Shown here piece by piece: positions 28,005 through 38,174 of a stretch of DNA of 64,000 bases (positions within the stretch are counted from its first letter, which is position 1; every line of letters begins with the position of its first letter). The notes under the pieces were generated by a model. It did not search any database and was not told the DNA's origin. It saw only the letters and a list, made by a program, of their open reading frames with translations. Both the position numbers and the translations under genes were made by a program. The stretch is from Rhodoferax sp. TS-BS-61-7 (lineage in GTDB: Bacteria; Pseudomonadota; Gammaproteobacteria; Burkholderiales; Burkholderiaceae_C): assembly GCF_002943465.1 (NCBI RefSeq), contig NZ_PTQY01000003.1, positions 62,001 through 126,000 of the forward strand, given 5' to 3'.

Positions 28005-28094
28005 AGCCGCATAGATCGGGCGCCAAGACCGGGCAAATTCTGCCTTCAAGCCCAAAGCTTCCTGTTAGACTTTGAATACACTTTTGCGAACCCA

Positions 28095-28901
28095 TTGACG
28101 CACCCTGTGGCCATCCACGCACCTTCCTCATCGGTCAATCTGCAGCATTTGCAGCTGGACGATGCGCGTGCCTTGCTCGACCATGGCCTGAACCTCAGTT
28201 TGCCACCCGCAGACGCCTCGGCCACCGCCCACTTACAAGCCATCATCGACGGCTTGTGCGAGCTCTCCCTCAAAGACCCCTTAACCGGCTTGGCCAACCG
28301 CCGCCACTTCCGCCAGGTGGTAGACCGTGCGATTGATGTGGTTGCGCGCTCCGGTGAACCTGCGCTGATGCTGATGCTGGACATTGACCACTTCAAGAGT
28401 GTGAATGACACGCACGGCCATCAGGCCGGCGACCAAGTGCTGCAGGCCATTGCCAAAACCCTGCAAGGCTGCGTGCGGCCTATGGACACCGTGGCGCGCC
28501 TGGGTGGTGAGGAATTCGCCGTCATGCTGCCCAGCTGCCATACGGCGTATGGCTCCATCGTGGCTGAGCGCATCCGCAAGGCCATTGAGACCATGCCGAT
28601 CCAAATTGCGCCGGGCCAGACCATCCAGGTCACGATCAGCATCGGTGGCGCATTTGCGCCCGAATGGGTGCGCTCCACAGCCGCCCTGTGGAGCGAGCGT
28701 GCTGACCAGCAGCTCTACCGCGCCAAGGCCGAAGGCCGCAACCGCGTGCTGCTGGACCAGCAGCAAGAAGTATTTGTCAGTGCCGAAGAAAAGAACCTTT
28801 TGTTCGGTCACTTGTCGCTGGGCGACCCCGCCTGGATCGAAAGCGCCCCCACCGATCTGTCGGGCGGGAATAGCAATGGCGCCATGCAGAGGGTGTTTTG
28901 A
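28095..28901 (+). CDS. Short GGDEF diguanylate cyclase
   Basis: 268 aa. The ~70-residue N-terminus has no recognised sensor. It leads to a GGDEF domain (DPLTGLANRRHF through the C-terminal third), with active site GGEEF and an I-site RPMD five residues upstream, so it should be active and product-inhibited. The frame allows no ATG before the domain: TTG at 28095 or GTG at 28107 must be used, and neither has a clear ribosome site, so translation may be weak. Its stop overlaps the next gene's start (TGATG), coupling it to a MinD-like ATPase. Confidence 0.85.
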   Translation: MTHPVAIHAPSSSVNLQHLQLDDARALLDHGLNLSLPPADASATAHLQAIIDGLCELSLKDPLTGLANRRHFRQVVDRAIDVVARSGEPALMLMLDIDHFKSVNDTHGHQAGDQVLQAIAKTLQGCVRPMDTVARLGGEEFAVMLPSCHTAYGSIVAERIRKAIETMPIQIAPGQTIQVTISIGGAFAPEWVRSTAALWSERADQQLYRAKAEGRNRVLLDQQQEVFVSAEEKNLLFGHLSLGDPAWIESAPTDLSGGNSNGAMQRVF

Positions 28902-29737
28902 TGTCTGACGTGCTAAATCCTCCCGAAACCGCTGAAGGCAGCACCGGTGTGCCGCTCAAGCCTTTGGGCAAAGTGGTGGCCGTTACCAGTGGCAAAGGCG
29001 GCGTGGGCAAGACCTTTGTTTCGGCCAACCTGGCAGCAGCACTGGCCAAACGCGGCCACCGCGTGCTGGTGCTCGACGCCGACCTGGGCCTGGCCAACCT
29101 GGACGTGGTACTGAACCTGTACCCCAAGATCACCTTGCACGATGTGTTTACCGGCAAGGCCAAACTCGAAGAAGCAATCATCCGCGCACCCGGTGGTTTT
29201 TCGGTACTGTTGGCGGGTTCGGGCATGGTCGAATACTCGCGCCTGACACCCGAGGTGCGCGACGACTTCTTGCGCATCATGTCCGGCCTGGTGCCGCATT
29301 ACGACGTGGTGCTGCTGGACACTGGCGCCGGTATTTCTGACGTAGTGCTATTTGCGGTATCCCTGGCCTCCGAGGTGCTGGTGGTCGCAACGCCGGAGCC
29401 GACATCGCTGACCGACGCCTACGCCACCATCAAGGTGCTGGCCAGCCAGCAAAAACGCAGCAGCATTCGCGTGGTGATCAACCAGACCGCCCGACTGGGT
29501 GACGGCCGCGCCATCACCACCCAGCTACAGCAGGTGCTGGACCGCTTTGTCACCACCGAGAGCGGCAAGCCGCTGAAGTTGCTGCACATGGGTGACATTC
29601 CGGTTGATCCGTCGGTACGCCAGGCCATCATGCGCCGGCAGCTGTTGATGCAAACCATGCCAGGTTGCCCTGCTGCGCTGGCCATTGCCCAACTGGCCAT
29701 CAAAATCGAAGAGACCGTCGCGCCGCGCGCGGCCTGA
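28901..29737 (+). CDS. MinD/FlhG-like P-loop ATPase
   Basis: 278 aa. Deviant Walker A SGKGGVGKTFVSANLA, DADLGLANLDVVL, a Walker B-like DVVLLDTGAGISD and VINQTARL place it near FlhG/YlxH (MinN), which controls flagellar number and placement. A C-terminal amphipathic MinD membrane helix is not obvious. The ATG at 28901 overlaps the stop of the diguanylate cyclase gene by one base. No flagellar genes lie nearby, so a link to motility is inference; a type IV pilus or cell-pole role is also possible. Confidence 0.87.
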   Translation: MSDVLNPPETAEGSTGVPLKPLGKVVAVTSGKGGVGKTFVSANLAAALAKRGHRVLVLDADLGLANLDVVLNLYPKITLHDVFTGKAKLEEAIIRAPGGFSVLLAGSGMVEYSRLTPEVRDDFLRIMSGLVPHYDVVLLDTGAGISDVVLFAVSLASEVLVVATPEPTSLTDAYATIKVLASQQKRSSIRVVINQTARLGDGRAITTQLQQVLDRFVTTESGKPLKLLHMGDIPVDPSVRQAIMRRQLLMQTMPGCPAALAIAQLAIKIEETVAPRAA

Positions 29738-29758
29738 GCGCTGCCGTCCCATGGCCAC

Positions 29759-30595
29759 TCAGGCAGTCAGAATCCAGCCCTCCAGCGGATCCAGAGTGTC
29801 TGGCAAGCCATAACAGGGGTGTCCCGCATCGCATTGGGCTTGCGCCCAGGCTGCCTGCACCAGGCACAGCACCGCATCCAGCGCGTCGCCTGAGGCATCT
29901 TGCACCAGCGCGTCCCGCTGGGCGTGGCTCAGCTTGAGGCGCAGCCTCAGCCGGGTATTGCCCATTTCCAGCCCATGAATGACATCCTTGCGGGCGATCA
30001 GACGTTCTGGCGTCTGCTTGGCCGCATCGTCACTCTTGTAACTGCGGGCGCCCACCATCTCACGCGCCAGCAAGGCGGGGTAGGCCTCCAAGGCCACCCG
30101 GGCAGCCGGCGTACCGGCTGGCGGCGCAGGCTGCACACCGACCAAATACACTCCGGCATCCAGCAGCCGGGGCACCCCGGCATGCAGCATGTAGGCCACG
30201 GGCGGATTCACCCACTTCATGGATGGGCTGGAAGCCGCTGGGCCATCGGTGGCCCGGTGCGCAAACTTGCCGCCCACGGGCCGCGCATCGCAAAAGGCAG
30301 CAAACTGCGCACGGATCTCTGCCCGCGACAGGCTGGCATAGTGACGAATGCAAGGCTCCCACTCCAGTGGCCAGCCCAAGGCCTGCACCAGCTCGCGTGG
30401 CAAGCCAAACGGCAGGTCAAAGCCACCGGTCCATACGGGATGTTGCAACAACCAGGCACTGAAGGCATCCAACGAGTCCAGGCGCTCCAGCCCTTGCAAC
30501 AACAAGCGGCCCCGGTCCATGCGCCCCGTCGCCAGCACAATCTGCTTGCGCCGCGATGGACTGCTGGAAAAATCACAGCCTACGAGCAAGCCCAT
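29759..30595 (-). CDS. DUF429 family protein
   Basis: 278 aa. A predicted RNase H-fold nuclease-like family of unknown function. It opens with an acidic strand (LLVGCDFSSSPSRRKQIVLATG) and has FDLPFGLP, ALEAYPALLAREMVG and a C-terminal DALDAVLCLVQAAW, the last giving conserved aspartates that could bind metal. No signal peptide. It starts 4 nt after the stop of the upstream DMT transporter gene, so it is the distal member of that minus-strand group. The substrate is unknown. Confidence 0.8.
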   Translation of the reverse strand: MGLLVGCDFSSSPSRRKQIVLATGRMDRGRLLLQGLERLDSLDAFSAWLLQHPVWTGGFDLPFGLPRELVQALGWPLEWEPCIRHYASLSRAEIRAQFAAFCDARPVGGKFAHRATDGPAASSPSMKWVNPPVAYMLHAGVPRLLDAGVYLVGVQPAPPAGTPAARVALEAYPALLAREMVGARSYKSDDAAKQTPERLIARKDVIHGLEMGNTRLRLRLKLSHAQRDALVQDASGDALDAVLCLVQAAWAQAQCDAGHPCYGLPDTLDPLEGWILTA

Positions 30596-30599
30596 GTGC

Positions 30600-31481
30600 T
30601 CAGCCCAAGGCCAGTGCCATCACGCCGATGGCAATACACGCAGCGCCCAGCAGGCGCGCCACGCGGTCACCCTCGCCCAACAAATGCCCGCCCAGCAGCG
30701 CGGCAAACAACATGGAGACTTCGCGCGCAGGTGCCACATGGCTCATGGGCGCGACCTGCATGGCGTAGAGCACCAGCACGTAAGAGATCGGGCTGATGAG
30801 GCCCACAATGGCGGCGTACTTCCATTGGCTCACCCACAGCAGGCGCGCGGCTGGAAGGTCGCGCACCACCGAGGGCAGCAGAAAAGCCACGCGCACAAAA
30901 TTAGCGATGTAGTCCACCAGGATGGGGGACAGCAGCAGCACCTTCACGGAGTAGCCGTCGACCACGGTGTAGCTGGCAATAAAGACGCCGGTGAGCAGGC
31001 CGTAGACCATGCCCTTGCGGATGCGTGCGCGCTTGTGCGGGTCCTGCGCCTGGCGGAACAGCCCGGGGCCACCGGCCACCAGAAATACGCCCCCTACCAC
31101 GGCCACAATGCCCAGCCCTCCCAGGGCCGAAATCTGCTCACCCAGAAAGAGAATGGCGACCAGCGAGGACAGCAAAGGTCCCGAGCCGCGGGCCAGGGGG
31201 TAGACCACCGTGAGGTCGGCCTTGCGGTAGCCGCGCAGCAGCACCACGTAATAGAGCACGTGCAAAATTCCACTGACCGTGATGAAGCCCCATTCCGTCA
31301 GGCCCCAGGAGGGGACCTGCTGCCAGCCCAACCACAACCCCAACGGCGCCCAAAACACCATCATCACCAATGCGGTGAAGCAGGCAAACCGTGCGTCGCC
31401 ACCCGCCTTCTTGGCCGCGATGTTCCAGCTTGCGTGAATCAGGCCGGCAAAAATGACCAGGGCAAGAGCACTAGCCGGCAT
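30600..31481 (-). CDS. EamA/DMT-superfamily transporter
   Basis: 293 aa with about ten hydrophobic helices in two EamA repeats (LALVIFAGLIHASWNIAAKK; YPLARGSGPLLSSLVAILF; LGGLGIVAVVGGVFLVAGG; second half from about residue 140). Inner-membrane drug/metabolite transporter; members export amino acids, nucleobases or other small molecules, and specificity cannot be read. A basic loop (RQAQDPHKRARIRKG) separates the halves. It lies 18 nt after the BLUF gene and 4 nt before DUF429, in one likely transcript. Confidence 0.9.
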   Translation of the reverse strand: MPASALALVIFAGLIHASWNIAAKKAGGDARFACFTALVMMVFWAPLGLWLGWQQVPSWGLTEWGFITVSGILHVLYYVVLLRGYRKADLTVVYPLARGSGPLLSSLVAILFLGEQISALGGLGIVAVVGGVFLVAGGPGLFRQAQDPHKRARIRKGMVYGLLTGVFIASYTVVDGYSVKVLLLSPILVDYIANFVRVAFLLPSVVRDLPAARLLWVSQWKYAAIVGLISPISYVLVLYAMQVAPMSHVAPAREVSMLFAALLGGHLLGEGDRVARLLGAACIAIGVMALALG

Positions 31482-31499
31482 CCTGGGAATCGACCGATG

Positions 31500-31922
31500 T
31501 CACGCGCGACCGATGATGGACGCGGTGGCCATCAGTTCTTCGAGCAAGGCCAAAGAAACTTTGCCAGACACCGAATACGGATCCAGCTCGGGTTTCTCGG
31601 CGTACTTGAGCAGGATGTTGGTGTTGATCTTGGACATGTTCACCTGGCCCATGGTCCAGCCGCCAAAGCGGCGTTCGGTGATTTCTTCGTAGTGCAACAG
31701 CACCACATCCTTGTGGCGAATATCCTTCTGGATGTGGCCATACAGCTCGCTCACGGCCATGCGCCCGCCTTCGATGGCCTGCAGGAAAATGCCGCCACCG
31801 TAACAAAGAATGCCAGTAATGCCACAGGTGGGGTTGTAGTGGCGCGACTGGGTCAGGATGGCCTCGATGGCGTCCGGATTCGAATCAATCGCACGGCTGG
31901 CGTAGAGCAAACGGACCAACAT
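31500..31922 (-). CDS. Short BLUF-domain blue-light photoreceptor
   Basis: 140 aa, essentially a lone BLUF domain plus a helical C-terminal cap. FAD-binding photocycle residues are all present: Tyr7 (LLYASRA), Asn30, Gln48 (FLQAIEG), and Trp89/Met91 in the FGGWTMGQVNM segment. Blue light changes hydrogen bonding around the flavin, and the signal passes to a separate partner because no output domain is fused. The gene starts 4 nt after the folE stop, so it may be co-transcribed with GTP cyclohydrolase. Several c-di-GMP enzymes lie in the window, but none adjacent. Confidence 0.93.
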   Translation of the reverse strand: MLVRLLYASRAIDSNPDAIEAILTQSRHYNPTCGITGILCYGGGIFLQAIEGGRMAVSELYGHIQKDIRHKDVVLLHYEEITERRFGGWTMGQVNMSKINTNILLKYAEKPELDPYSVSGKVSLALLEELMATASIIGRA

Positions 31923-31926
31923 GGCA

Positions 31927-32628
31927 TTAGCCTTTCCGAGGAATCAGTGAAAGAAATTCGCGACGCAGGGTGGGGTCTTTGAGGAACACGCCGCGCATGA
32001 CCGAGTTGATCATTTTGCTGTCCATGTCCTTCACACCGCGCCAGGCCATACAGTAGTGGCTGGCCTCCATCACGATGGCCAAGCCATCGGGCTGGGTTTT
32101 TTCCTGGATCAGGTCGGCCAGTTGCACTACGGCCTCTTCCTGGATCTGCGGGCGACCCATAATCCATTCGGCCAGGCGCGCGTACTTGGACAGCCCAATC
32201 ACATTGGTGTGTTCGTTAGGCATCACACCAATCCAGATCTTGCCAATCACCGGGCAAAAGTGGTGGCTACAGGCGCTGCGCACGGTAATGGGCCCGACGA
32301 TCATCAACTCATTCAGGTGGCCCACATTGGGAAATTCGGTGATGCTGGGTGCGGGCACATAACGGCCACGGAACACCTCGTTGACATACATCTTGGCCAC
32401 ACGGCGCGCAGTGTTGTCGGTGTTGTGGTCATGCTCGGTGTCGATCACCAGGCTGTTGAGCACACCCTTCATCTTCTCCTCTACCTCGTCCAGCAGCAGT
32501 TCCAGCTCGCCGGGTTCGATGAAGGGGGCAATGTTGTCGTTGGCATGGAAGCGCTTGCGGGAGGCTTGCAGGCGTTCGCGAATTTTGACGGAAACCGGAG
32601 TTCCTTCGTCGGCATCGGTGGGTTTCAT
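31927..32628 (-). CDS. folE: GTP cyclohydrolase I
   Basis: 233 aa. Converts GTP to dihydroneopterin triphosphate, the first step of folate synthesis. Zinc and active-site motifs: SACSHHFCPVIGKIWIGVMP, with the paired histidines and cysteine, and an upstream DTEHDHNTDNTARRVAKMYV. It is slightly longer at the N-terminus than E. coli FolE. The ATG at 32628 opens the only convincing frame. The next folate step, NudB, is encoded about 2 kb upstream on the same strand. The BLUF gene follows 4 nt downstream. Confidence 0.96.
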   Translation of the reverse strand: MKPTDADEGTPVSVKIRERLQASRKRFHANDNIAPFIEPGELELLLDEVEEKMKGVLNSLVIDTEHDHNTDNTARRVAKMYVNEVFRGRYVPAPSITEFPNVGHLNELMIVGPITVRSACSHHFCPVIGKIWIGVMPNEHTNVIGLSKYARLAEWIMGRPQIQEEAVVQLADLIQEKTQPDGLAIVMEASHYCMAWRGVKDMDSKMINSVMRGVFLKDPTLRREFLSLIPRKG

Positions 32629-32680
32629 GGCGCTCTAAGGTATCAAGAATGCAAGCATGTTACCAGTCTTTGGATTTTAA

Positions 32681-32741
32681 GGTTTTTAGCCATTAACCCT
32701 TATGGATACTGCGCCAATAGCTCCTATATTCATAGCAAATA
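32681..32741 (+). repeat. Dispersed border repeat, copy 4
   Basis: A diverged copy (TATGGATACTGCGCCAATAG, then CTCC, then ATTCATAGCAAA). It fills the gap between folE and the end of clsB. Confidence 0.72.
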
Positions 32742-33941
32742 TCAATATCGGCGCCCTGCCAGCAACAAAGTCAGGCGCATCAGCCCATAGGCCAACCAGT
32801 CCAGCGCCTGCTGCCCCCAGGGCCGCTGTCCAAAATCCTGCGCATCCAGCGCGCGGCCGTGTTGGGCCATCGCCGTCTCCAGGCGCTGCTGCAGCGCGGT
32901 GGCAAAGCCGGTGTCTTGCACCACCACGTTGGCCTCGCGCGCCAGCAGCAGGCTCAGCGGGTCCAGGTTGGACGAGCCCACCGTGGCCCACTGTTGGTCC
33001 ACCACAGCCACCTTGGCGTGCAGAAAACCGCTGGTGTATTCGTGGATCTCGACCCCCGCGGCCAGCAGCAGCCCAAATACCGGGCGCGCCGCGTGGTACT
33101 GCATGAAATATTCGTAACGCCCCTGCAGCAGCAGGCGCACACGCACACCGCGCTGTGCCGCATGCACCAGTGCACGCAGCAGCTTGCCGCCCGGCAAAAA
33201 ATAGGCGTTGGCAATCAGCACCTCCCGCTGCGCGGTTCCCAGCGCCTTGCGGTAGGCACGTTCGATGCGCTTGCGGTTGCGCACGTTGTCACGCAGCACC
33301 AGTGCCGCCAACGCACCGCCCTGTGCAGACCCCGCGTCCAGCGTCTGCGGGCGCGCCATGGTTTGCCACATGGCACGGGCCGCTGACCACTGCCCCTGCT
33401 CCAGTTGACGGGTGACCAGCAGGCGCTCCCACAGCTGGGCCATGGCGCTGTGCACCTGGGCCACCAGCGGGCCCTGCGCCTGTACGGCAAAGTCAAACCG
33501 CGCCACCTGCTGTGGCCCATGCTGGGGGTCGTTGTAGTCGTCCAGGATGTTGATGCCGCCACAAAACGCCACCGTGCCATCCACCACCGCCAGCTTGCGG
33601 TGCAGGCGGCGCCAGTGGCTGGGCACCAGCAAGCCCAGCCGGCCCAGCGGGGCGAAACGCAGCCAGTGCACCCCGACCGCATTCCAGCGCTGCTGCCACT
33701 GCGTTGGCACCTCCGGCGTGCCAATGCCGTCCATCAGCAGTGCCACGCGCACACCACGCAGGGCCGCGCGCTCCAGCGCCTGGGCCACACGCTCCCCCTC
33801 GGTATCGAAGGCGTAGATATAGGTCTCCAGCCGCACCTCGGTCTGGCTGGCATCCACGGCGGCCACCAGCGCGCTGAAGTAATCTTGCCCGCCCTGCAGC
33901 AGTTGCAGCTGGTGGCCGGGCAAGTAGGGGGCGTCGGTCAT
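32742..33941 (-). CDS. clsB: Cardiolipin synthase B-type phospholipase D protein
   Basis: 399 aa. Two HKD motifs define the active site: HRKLAVVD (residues 114-121) and HAKVAVVD (308-315), each followed by the family's GGxN or GSSN element. It transfers a phosphatidyl group to make cardiolipin at the inner membrane. It has no N-terminal membrane helices, as in ClsB rather than ClsA. The ATG at 33941 overlaps the stop of the upstream nuclease gene by 4 nt (ATGA); the open frame to 34163 is not coding. It is the last gene of the nudB-EEP-clsB run. Confidence 0.92.
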   Translation of the reverse strand: MTDAPYLPGHQLQLLQGGQDYFSALVAAVDASQTEVRLETYIYAFDTEGERVAQALERAALRGVRVALLMDGIGTPEVPTQWQQRWNAVGVHWLRFAPLGRLGLLVPSHWRRLHRKLAVVDGTVAFCGGINILDDYNDPQHGPQQVARFDFAVQAQGPLVAQVHSAMAQLWERLLVTRQLEQGQWSAARAMWQTMARPQTLDAGSAQGGALAALVLRDNVRNRKRIERAYRKALGTAQREVLIANAYFLPGGKLLRALVHAAQRGVRVRLLLQGRYEYFMQYHAARPVFGLLLAAGVEIHEYTSGFLHAKVAVVDQQWATVGSSNLDPLSLLLAREANVVVQDTGFATALQQRLETAMAQHGRALDAQDFGQRPWGQQALDWLAYGLMRLTLLLAGRRY

Positions 33942-34684
33942 GGTGCGTCGGTCCAGGCGAACTCGGCGATCAAGGGCAGGTGGTCGGACATGCGCCACCA
34001 GTTGCGGCCGTGGGGCACGGTCAGGCCCACCGGCTGCAGGCCCCGCGCATACACGTGGTCCAGCTGCAGCAGCGGCATGCGGGATGGAAAGGTGGGATGC
34101 CGCCCCTGCGTGTGGGCCACCAGCCCCGCTGGCCCCAGGATGCGGGCGATGGAGGGGCCCCACTCATTAAAGTCGCCCGCCACCACCAGCGGGGCGCTCG
34201 CAGGGATCTCGCGCGCCACAAACCGCACCAGCTGCTGCAGCTGGCGCAAGCGGCTGGCCCGGATCAGGCCCAGGTGCACCACCAACACGTGCACGGGACG
34301 TTCTTCCAGCAACAACTCCACATGCAACAGGCCGCGTTGCTCAAAGCGATGGTCCGACATGTCTTCGTGCTGGTGCGTGAGCACTGGCCAGCGCGAGAGC
34401 AACGCGTTGCCGTGTTCGCCATGGCGCGTTACGGCATTCGTTCGGTACACCGCCTCGTAACCTTCCGGTGCCAGAAACTCGGCCTGCGGCAGCTCGGGCC
34501 AGTGGGCAAAGTACTGCGCCTCCCGGCGGTGCAGCTTGCGCACCTCTTGCAGGCACACCACATCGGCATCGAGCTGCTCCACCGCGTGGCCCAGGTTGTG
34601 GATCTCCAGCCGGCGCGCCGGGCCCACACCCTGTACGCCCTTGTGGATGTTGTAGGTGGCAATACGCAGGGTATTCGGGGTCAT
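33938..34684 (-). CDS. Endonuclease/exonuclease/phosphatase (EEP) family protein
   Basis: 248 aa. Metal-dependent phosphodiesterase fold with RIATYNIHKGV (Asn), VVCLQEVRKL (metal Glu), VVAGDFNEWG (Asp/Asn) and a C-terminal MSDHLPLIAEF (catalytic Asp-His). Targets can be DNA, phospholipid head groups or sphingomyelin. Its overlap with clsB (4 nt), a pairing also seen in enterobacteria (ybhP-ybhO), suggests a role in phospholipid metabolism. It overlaps nudB by 4 nt upstream. No signal peptide. Confidence 0.9.
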   Translation of the reverse strand: MTPNTLRIATYNIHKGVQGVGPARRLEIHNLGHAVEQLDADVVCLQEVRKLHRREAQYFAHWPELPQAEFLAPEGYEAVYRTNAVTRHGEHGNALLSRWPVLTHQHEDMSDHRFEQRGLLHVELLLEERPVHVLVVHLGLIRASRLRQLQQLVRFVAREIPASAPLVVAGDFNEWGPSIARILGPAGLVAHTQGRHPTFPSRMPLLQLDHVYARGLQPVGLTVPHGRNWWRMSDHLPLIAEFAWTDAP

Positions 34685-35175
34685 TGGCAGCGGGTCTGGC
34701 GAGGTGCCAGCAAGGGCAGTTGCAAAATCGCCTCGGCATTCGAGGGGGAGAAACAGGCATCCGCGGCAGCGTCATACGGCAACCACTGGTAGTGGGTGTG
34801 CTCACGGGGGTTCAACGTCACCGCCACGCCAGCGGGCACCTCTAGGCCAAACACGCGCTCGGTGTTGTGCGTCACGCCTGGCGGGTAGCGGTGCAACCAG
34901 CGCGGGTAGATGGTGTACACATTCTCCAGCCCCCAGTCGTGCAAGTGCGGCGCCAGCGCACTGCCCGGCGTGCAGTCCAGACCCGTTTCTTCCAGCACCT
35001 CACGTGCGGCGGTCTGCGCCCAGGGTTCCTCCAGCGTGTCCTTACTGCCGGTAACCGATTGCCAGAACGCCGGGGCCTCCGGGTCCACCTCGGTGCGGCG
35101 GATCAGCAGCACGTCCCAAGCCGTGGTGTAAATCACCACCAACACGGACTGCGGGATTTTGAAAGGAAGGGGCAT
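34681..35175 (-). CDS. nudB: Dihydroneopterin triphosphate diphosphatase
   Basis: 164 aa Nudix hydrolase. The Nudix box runs from GSKDTLEEPW to REVLEETGL with all catalytic glutamates. The start (KIPQSVLVVIYTTAWDVLLI) is typical of NudB, which removes pyrophosphate from the FolE product on the way to folate. The 3' end overlaps the EEP nuclease gene by 4 nt. It is separated from aspS by that gene's terminator; the aspS-nudB order is common in proteobacteria. Confidence 0.92.
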   Translation of the reverse strand: MPLPFKIPQSVLVVIYTTAWDVLLIRRTEVDPEAPAFWQSVTGSKDTLEEPWAQTAAREVLEETGLDCTPGSALAPHLHDWGLENVYTIYPRWLHRYPPGVTHNTERVFGLEVPAGVAVTLNPREHTHYQWLPYDAAADACFSPSNAEAILQLPLLAPRQTRCQ

Positions 35176-35187
35176 GGTCTGCGCAAG

Positions 35188-35215
35188 AAAAAAGGGCGCT
35201 CTGTGAGCGCCCTTT
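35188..35215 (-). terminator. Rho-independent terminator of aspS
   Basis: An 11-bp perfect stem AAAGGGCGCTC/GAGCGCCCTTT with a 3-nt loop, followed on the minus strand by TTTC. It lies 37 bp beyond the aspS stop. Confidence 0.88.
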
Positions 35216-35251
35216 CATTGTGCACCAGCCCTGCCGGCTGGAACTGTGCGG

Positions 35252-37066
<1,815 letters not shown>

Positions 37067-37113
37067 AGCTTGCTTTCAGTTCGCCGCGACTAAGGCGGCG
37101 GGTTGGTAATAGG

Positions 37114-37761
37114 TTATTGGGGTGCGGGGGCAGGAGACGCGGACGCGGCGGGTGCCACCGATCCCATGGAAATCACATAGGTCAATGCCTCGTCCACACT
37201 CATGTCCAGCTCGATCACATCTGCCTTGGGCAGCATCAAGAAAAAACCGCTGGTGGGGTTGGGGGTGGTGGGCACGTAAACGCTGACAAAGTCACCGTTC
37301 AAATGGCTTTGCACCTCGCCACTGGGTGTGCCCGTCTGGAATGCAATCGTCCAGCTGCCCGCGCGCGGGTACTGGATCAGCAAGGCGGTGCGAAACGCAT
37401 TGCCGTTGCTGGAGAACAGCGTGTCCGACACCTTTTTGACGCTGTTGTAGATGGATTTGACGATGGGGATGTTGGTGAACAGTCGGTCCCACTGCTTGAC
37501 CCACCAGCGACCGGCGACGTTGGACACCAGTGCACCGGTGAACAACATGGCGGCAAACACCAACAACACGCCCAGGCCAGGAATGTTGTGCAGGCGCTCC
37601 AGCAAAGGGCCCATGCTTTCGGGCGTGACCGCCGCCACACCGGACAGGAAACCGCCAAACACCGCATCCAGCAAACCCACCAGCCACAGCAACACCCAGA
37701 TGGTGATGGCCAGGGGTAGCCACACCATCAGGCCGGTGAGCAGGTATTTTTTTATGGGCAC
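37114..37761 (-). CDS. DUF502 membrane protein
   Basis: 215 aa. Two membrane segments (YLLTGLMVWLPLAITIWVLLWLVGLLDAVF region and IPGLGVLLVFAAMLFTGALV) are followed by a soluble domain (DRLFTNIPIVKSIYNSVKK; SGFFLMLPKADVIELDMSV). This fits DUF502, whose function is not established. The tail is Ala/Pro-rich. It sits between fmdB and aspS, a placement conserved in Burkholderiales, and starts 26 bp after the fmdB stop, so it is in the same transcript. Confidence 0.9.
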   Translation of the reverse strand: MPIKKYLLTGLMVWLPLAITIWVLLWLVGLLDAVFGGFLSGVAAVTPESMGPLLERLHNIPGLGVLLVFAAMLFTGALVSNVAGRWWVKQWDRLFTNIPIVKSIYNSVKKVSDTLFSSNGNAFRTALLIQYPRAGSWTIAFQTGTPSGEVQSHLNGDFVSVYVPTTPNPTSGFFLMLPKADVIELDMSVDEALTYVISMGSVAPAASASPAPAPQ

Positions 37762-37787
37762 AGTGTTTCCAGTTCTAGGGACGGAGA

Positions 37788-38123
37788 TCAGGTTGTGGAT
37801 TTGGGTGTGGTGGTGGCAGCGGGTGTGCTGCTGGAGCTCGCCGCGGCAGGGGCTGCAGCTGCGGGCGCAGCATCGGTCTTGGCCGCAGGGGCTGCCGCAC
37901 TGTCACCCGTCGCAGGGGCCACGGCGGTGGCCGGGGCGTTGCCGCCCTTGAAATCGGTCACGTACCAGCCTGAACCCTTGAGCTGGAAGCCCGCAGCGGT
38001 CAGCTGTTTTTTGAACGTGGGCTGGGCGCAGGTGGGGCAGTCTTGCAGCGGGGCATCGGAGATTTTCTGCAATACGTCCTTGGCAAACCCGCAGGACTCG
38101 CATTTATAGGCGTAGATGGGCAT
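37788..38123 (-). CDS. FmdB-type zinc-ribbon protein
   Basis: 111 aa. The N-terminal zinc ribbon MPIYAYKCESCG ... CPTCAQP provides two CxxC pairs (about residues 8-11 and 29-32). A conserved GFQLKGSGWYVTDFKG segment follows, then a low-complexity Ala/Pro/Ser/Thr tail (about 65-111). The family takes its name from a gene near formamidase but acts broadly as a putative regulator, and its role is unsettled. It is 51 bp downstream of ubiB and 26 bp upstream of DUF502. Confidence 0.92.
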   Translation of the reverse strand: MPIYAYKCESCGFAKDVLQKISDAPLQDCPTCAQPTFKKQLTAAGFQLKGSGWYVTDFKGGNAPATAVAPATGDSAAAPAAKTDAAPAAAAPAAASSSSTPAATTTPKSTT

Positions 38124-38174
38124 GGAAATAAGGCTCTGACATCAGGTTGCAAAGCCTTCAATTATAGGTGGCGG

